The position numbers were made by a program, and so were the translations under genes. Under the pieces are notes generated by a model. The model was given only the letters and a program-made list of their open reading frames with translations. It did no database searches and was not told where the DNA came from. Source: Rhea pennata (taxonomy: Eukaryota > Chordata > Aves > Rheiformes > Rheidae). From it: DNA of 64,000 bases. Position 1 is the stretch's first letter; every line of letters starts with the position of its first letter. This document shows positions 57,598-64,000 of the stretch, piece after piece. The stretch covers positions 4,474,001 through 4,538,000 of the forward strand of contig NC_084682.1 of assembly GCF_028389875.1 (NCBI RefSeq). The letters run 5' to 3'.

Positions 57598-60267
57598 TTA
57601 GGACATCATAGATTGTTGCACAGCCTTCTGCAGAGATTGCCTGGTCACCAGCAGCCGCACCACTTCTTCATTTCTTTTTGTCAGCCTCTTCCTTGCTTGG
57701 TCATGAGTTACCATTGTCATATCCCAGCCATTCACCTAGAAAAAGAATATAAGGTGCTTCAGTAGTCACAGATGGAGCAAATCTTGACAAAGCAGGGCAA
57801 GCCTGATGCACAGAGGCAAGGTCTGAGGCTGTCCCACCTCTGGTGGGTTCCCTTAGGCTAGCTAAGCCTGGCAGCTCTTCTCAAAATCCAGGCAATGGAA
57901 ACAAATGAGAGGCATGTGCACAGGCTCACAGGAGTCTGGTTACTTTTTCCACTATGTAGTTCTATAAGAGTAGTTAACTGATGTTTGGCATACCCCCCAC
58001 AAACTGCCCTGGAAAGTACCTAGAAGACAGTACTTCACCCCAGCAGAAATTTCTCTGCAGTACACACATGGGTACTGAATTAGTACTTGTCTTATGTTGG
58101 CGTTTACCTGCATGATCTTATCTCCAATCTGAAGCCCTGCAACTTCTGCTGGGCCTCCTTCAGTCACCCTCGTTACATAAATACCCTGGAAAAAGAATGA
58201 AGCGTTCATTTACTACATATGGAGGCATTAAATACTCAAAGGGCCATTTTACTGACAATGAAGAAAAACTTTGTAGTATATTATTGGATTCTAGTAAAAA
58301 AATAGGTTTGTGTGATGCTGGAGAGTAAAAAAGTCACACAAGAGCTAACGTCAAGACAAGCCTGTCTGCAGATGATTACATGGCAAGGGAATAACTTGTC
58401 AGCCATGTGAGATGACAAAATACAGATGCATGTGAGTATGTGCAGCATTTTGCAGAGATAGTTGCTACTGAAAGCAAAGAGCATCTGACCTTGTCAGTCT
58501 TATCTTCAGAGAAAGGATTCTGAGTAGGGTCCTGATCAATGCCACCTCCAATGCTGAATCCTAGAATCAAATTGTCACCTTGACGAAGCTTGTGTATTTC
58601 AATTCTTTGCTAAAAAGAAAAGAGAATAACTGAGTATTGTGATCACTGGAAGAAATCTTAAGTCTGTCTCAGAAACAGACACACAAAAGCCAGTTAAATA
58701 GTTCTTTCACAGAGATGCTGTAAACCTCAGTTAACTCTACTAGAAAATGACGTATCACAGCTTTGGTTAGAACAAGAACTACATATCAAGTCTGTGCGTG
58801 CCGTTTGCAAGCAAACGGCTCAAAGTCCTCGGCAGAGAAAAGTATTACATAGCATTTGTCATCTACAAGTGACATAACCTTGGTGCTGACTGCAACAATT
58901 GGCTATAGAAAATTCTCAGCCCTGCCATAAAACTGCATGCGTTTGCAAGCTCACCCCAAGGGTACTCCTGCTACCATTTAGCCAGGCTTCTAACCTAGCC
59001 AGTGTTTTACTGCTGCACTGAGGACCAGGGAGAAGGCATTAAAAACTGAGAGCAGCTCTCCTTAAACGTGAGTCAAGGCTTGCTAACTAGCAGTTATTCA
59101 CATCTAGATTCATCTTGCTTTTTGTCCAAGTGCCTTGTGTTCCTGTGTAGCCTTGTCAATGGAAATATTAGCCTGTTGTTAGTAGAATGCTTCTTTTTAG
59201 ATACTGTAATTATCTTTTTTTTTTTTTTTTTTTTTTTGGTAATCTGAAGATAGGTAAGTTCCTTGCTGACTAAAGAACACAGGGATCTGACATACAGTAA
59301 TCTGTAGAGTTTAACTGCCACCTTGTAGGAATTTCTGAGCCAAGATAAAGAGCCAGGATCTTGAACTAGAAGAACACCACTCAGAAGATGCTTCTCAAAC
59401 TTCTGCCTCTGTCAGGAGCTGAGCTTTCTGAGGGGCAGCAGGCTCGGGATTCCAGTAGGATACAAACTGCTTTGCTAAACGAAGACACCTGGCACATCCT
59501 CAGGGACATCTGCTCTTCCATCACTAAAAGCAGCACAACATATTCCCGCTGGGTCAACAGTCAAACCACCCAAAAGGGCACTTTTATTAATTCAGTATTT
59601 TAATTAGTGAAAGAAACAACACAGAGATCCTTGCTATATTCTGTTTTTTGATTAAGGTGTAAAAACTCTGCTCTCTAAAATCCAAACATACGAGGCAGGT
59701 CTCTACCCTGTCTATATCACACTGCTGCAGAGGGCACTGAACGAAGCACTCAGCCAGCTGCTCCTGCCACATTACCACCAAAACAACGTAGGAAAACATC
59801 AGTTTTTTTGTGCAAAATGCCCTGTACCACCCAGGGGAACAGGCCGCTCGGGGAGAGGCTCGTGTACCGGCACGTAATAGCCGCTTGTGCCTCCTCTCCA
59901 GCCCTGGGAAGAGGAGCGAGGCCATGAAAAGCGGCACAAGAGGCGCCCGCTTCGGAGGCGCGGTGTCACGCAGCGCCGCCAGAGCTCTCGCGGGCCGAGC
60001 GGCTCCCCAGGGGAAGCGCCGGGGCCCGAGTAACCGACAGGTCCCTTGACCACCGGCCCGGGCGCCCCGCGGGATCCGGGCGGCGGGGCGCGGGCAGCCC
60101 CCGCCGGCGGCAGCGCCAGGCGCCGCCACCGCCCCAGCCCGGCCCCGCCCGCGGAGGAGCCGACTGCCGGCGCGGGAGGCGCCCCGGCCCCGCGGAGTCC
60201 CCGCGCGCCGCCCCCGCCCCTGGCTCACCACCACGGCGGTGACCGGCTGCCCCGGCACGTACGACAT
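57598..60267 (-). CDS. TAX1BP3: TAX1BP3 (TIP-1), single-PDZ-domain protein (complete, 4 exons)
   Basis: TAX1BP3 is a small cytosolic protein that is almost entirely one PDZ domain. It binds C-terminal peptides (beta-catenin and rhotekin are known partners) and blocks other PDZ scaffolds from them. Exons: 60267-60229, 58609-58490, 58185-58108, 57735-57598, all in phase 0 with GT/AG borders. They encode 124 residues, the same as human. The protein starts MSYVPGQPVTAVV. Exon 2 has the peptide-binding loop LILGFSIGGGIDQD and the characteristic insert QNPFSEDKTDK. Exon 3 has GIYVTRVTEGGPAEVAGLQ and exon 4 has NGWDMTMVTHDQARKRL, ending QQSMMS. The first intron (1.6 kb) holds a T23 run (59215-59237) and otherwise nothing I recognise. 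The start codon lies inside the second CpG island, back to back with EMC6. Confidence 0.97.
59215..59237 (+). repeat. T23 homopolymer in TAX1BP3 intron 1
   Basis: A run of 23 T residues, which reads as poly(A) in the TAX1BP3 transcript direction. No retroposon body is visible beside it. Confidence 0.9.
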
Positions 60268-60332
60268 GGCCGCGCCGCGCCGCCGCCCGAACAAAGCGCC
60301 TCGCCCGCCCCGCCGCCGCCGCCGCCGCCGCC

Positions 60333-60388
60333 GCCCCGCCCGGCCGGCCAATCGGGGGCCGCCCCGCCCGGCCGGCCAATCGGGGGCC
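60333..60388. promoter_or_regulatory. Perfect 28-bp tandem duplication carrying two CCAAT boxes
   Basis: The 28-base unit at 60333-60360 is repeated exactly at 60361-60388, and a partial third copy (GCCCCGC) follows. Each unit has a GC box (GCCCCGCCC) and a CCAAT box inside GGCCAATCGGGG (CCAAT at 60348-60352 and 60376-60380). The pair lies about 65-110 bases upstream of the TAX1BP3 start codon and 85-130 bases upstream of the plus-strand ATG at 60463. NF-Y and Sp1-type binding is the natural reading. Confidence 0.75.
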
Positions 60389-60462
60389 GCCCCGCGCGAC
60401 GCAGCCACCGCCCCGCGCGGCGCCGGAAGCCAGGCCGCTGTCCCGGCGGCCCCCGCGCCAAG

Positions 60463-64000
<3,538 letters not shown>

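Noticed and set aside
59587-60408. 273-codon minus-strand frame containing the TAX1BP3 start
   Set aside because: It reads straight through the TAX1BP3 exon 1 donor into intron 1; the spliced 124-residue protein is the real product.

Overview
This is nuclear DNA from a bird. Introns are short, there are two compact CpG islands, and almost no interspersed repeats are visible. The TRPV1 protein has the avian length (843 residues) and the avian residues at the vanilloid site. Several TRPV1 residues differ from the chicken protein as I remember it, so another bird is more likely than chicken. The gene order TRPV3-TRPV1-SHPK-CTNS-TAX1BP3-EMC6 is the conserved block of human 17p13.2.

Layout. Bases 1-6,151 hold the first three coding exons of TRPV3 (minus strand), which runs off the left edge. 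Bases 6,152 to about 22,240 hold no gene I can support; TRPV3 5' untranslated sequence and its promoter probably lie there. TRPV1 (minus, 15 coding exons, 22,404-32,001) is complete. About 5 kb of sequence with no recognised gene separates it from SHPK (minus, 7 exons, 37,662-46,674). SHPK and CTNS (plus, 10 coding exons, 47,712-54,949) start head to head from one CpG island. CTNS and TAX1BP3 (minus, 4 exons, 57,598-60,267) end tail to tail. TAX1BP3 shares a second CpG island with EMC6 (plus, one coding exon, 60,775-61,107) and with an unidentified plus-strand gene. The three exons I infer for that gene (60,463-60,515, 63,100-63,179 and 63,777 onward) are joined only by splice signals and matching phase; it would contain EMC6 in its first intron.

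Functions. TRPV3 and TRPV1 are neighbouring thermosensitive cation channels. SHPK phosphorylates sedoheptulose. CTNS exports cystine from lysosomes with protons. TAX1BP3 is a single-PDZ protein. EMC6 belongs to the ER membrane insertase. They share a neighbourhood rather than a pathway, apart from the two shared promoters. For all five complete genes the exon lengths add up to an unbroken frame ending at the expected protein length.

I found no mobile-element gene, virus-like element, RNA gene or CRISPR array, and no exotic system. The points most worth a second look are the unidentified gene around EMC6, the altered C-terminal sorting signal of cystinosin, a substituted residue in SHPK, the SHPK stop codon lying inside a poly(A) signal, and the promoter architecture of the two CpG islands.
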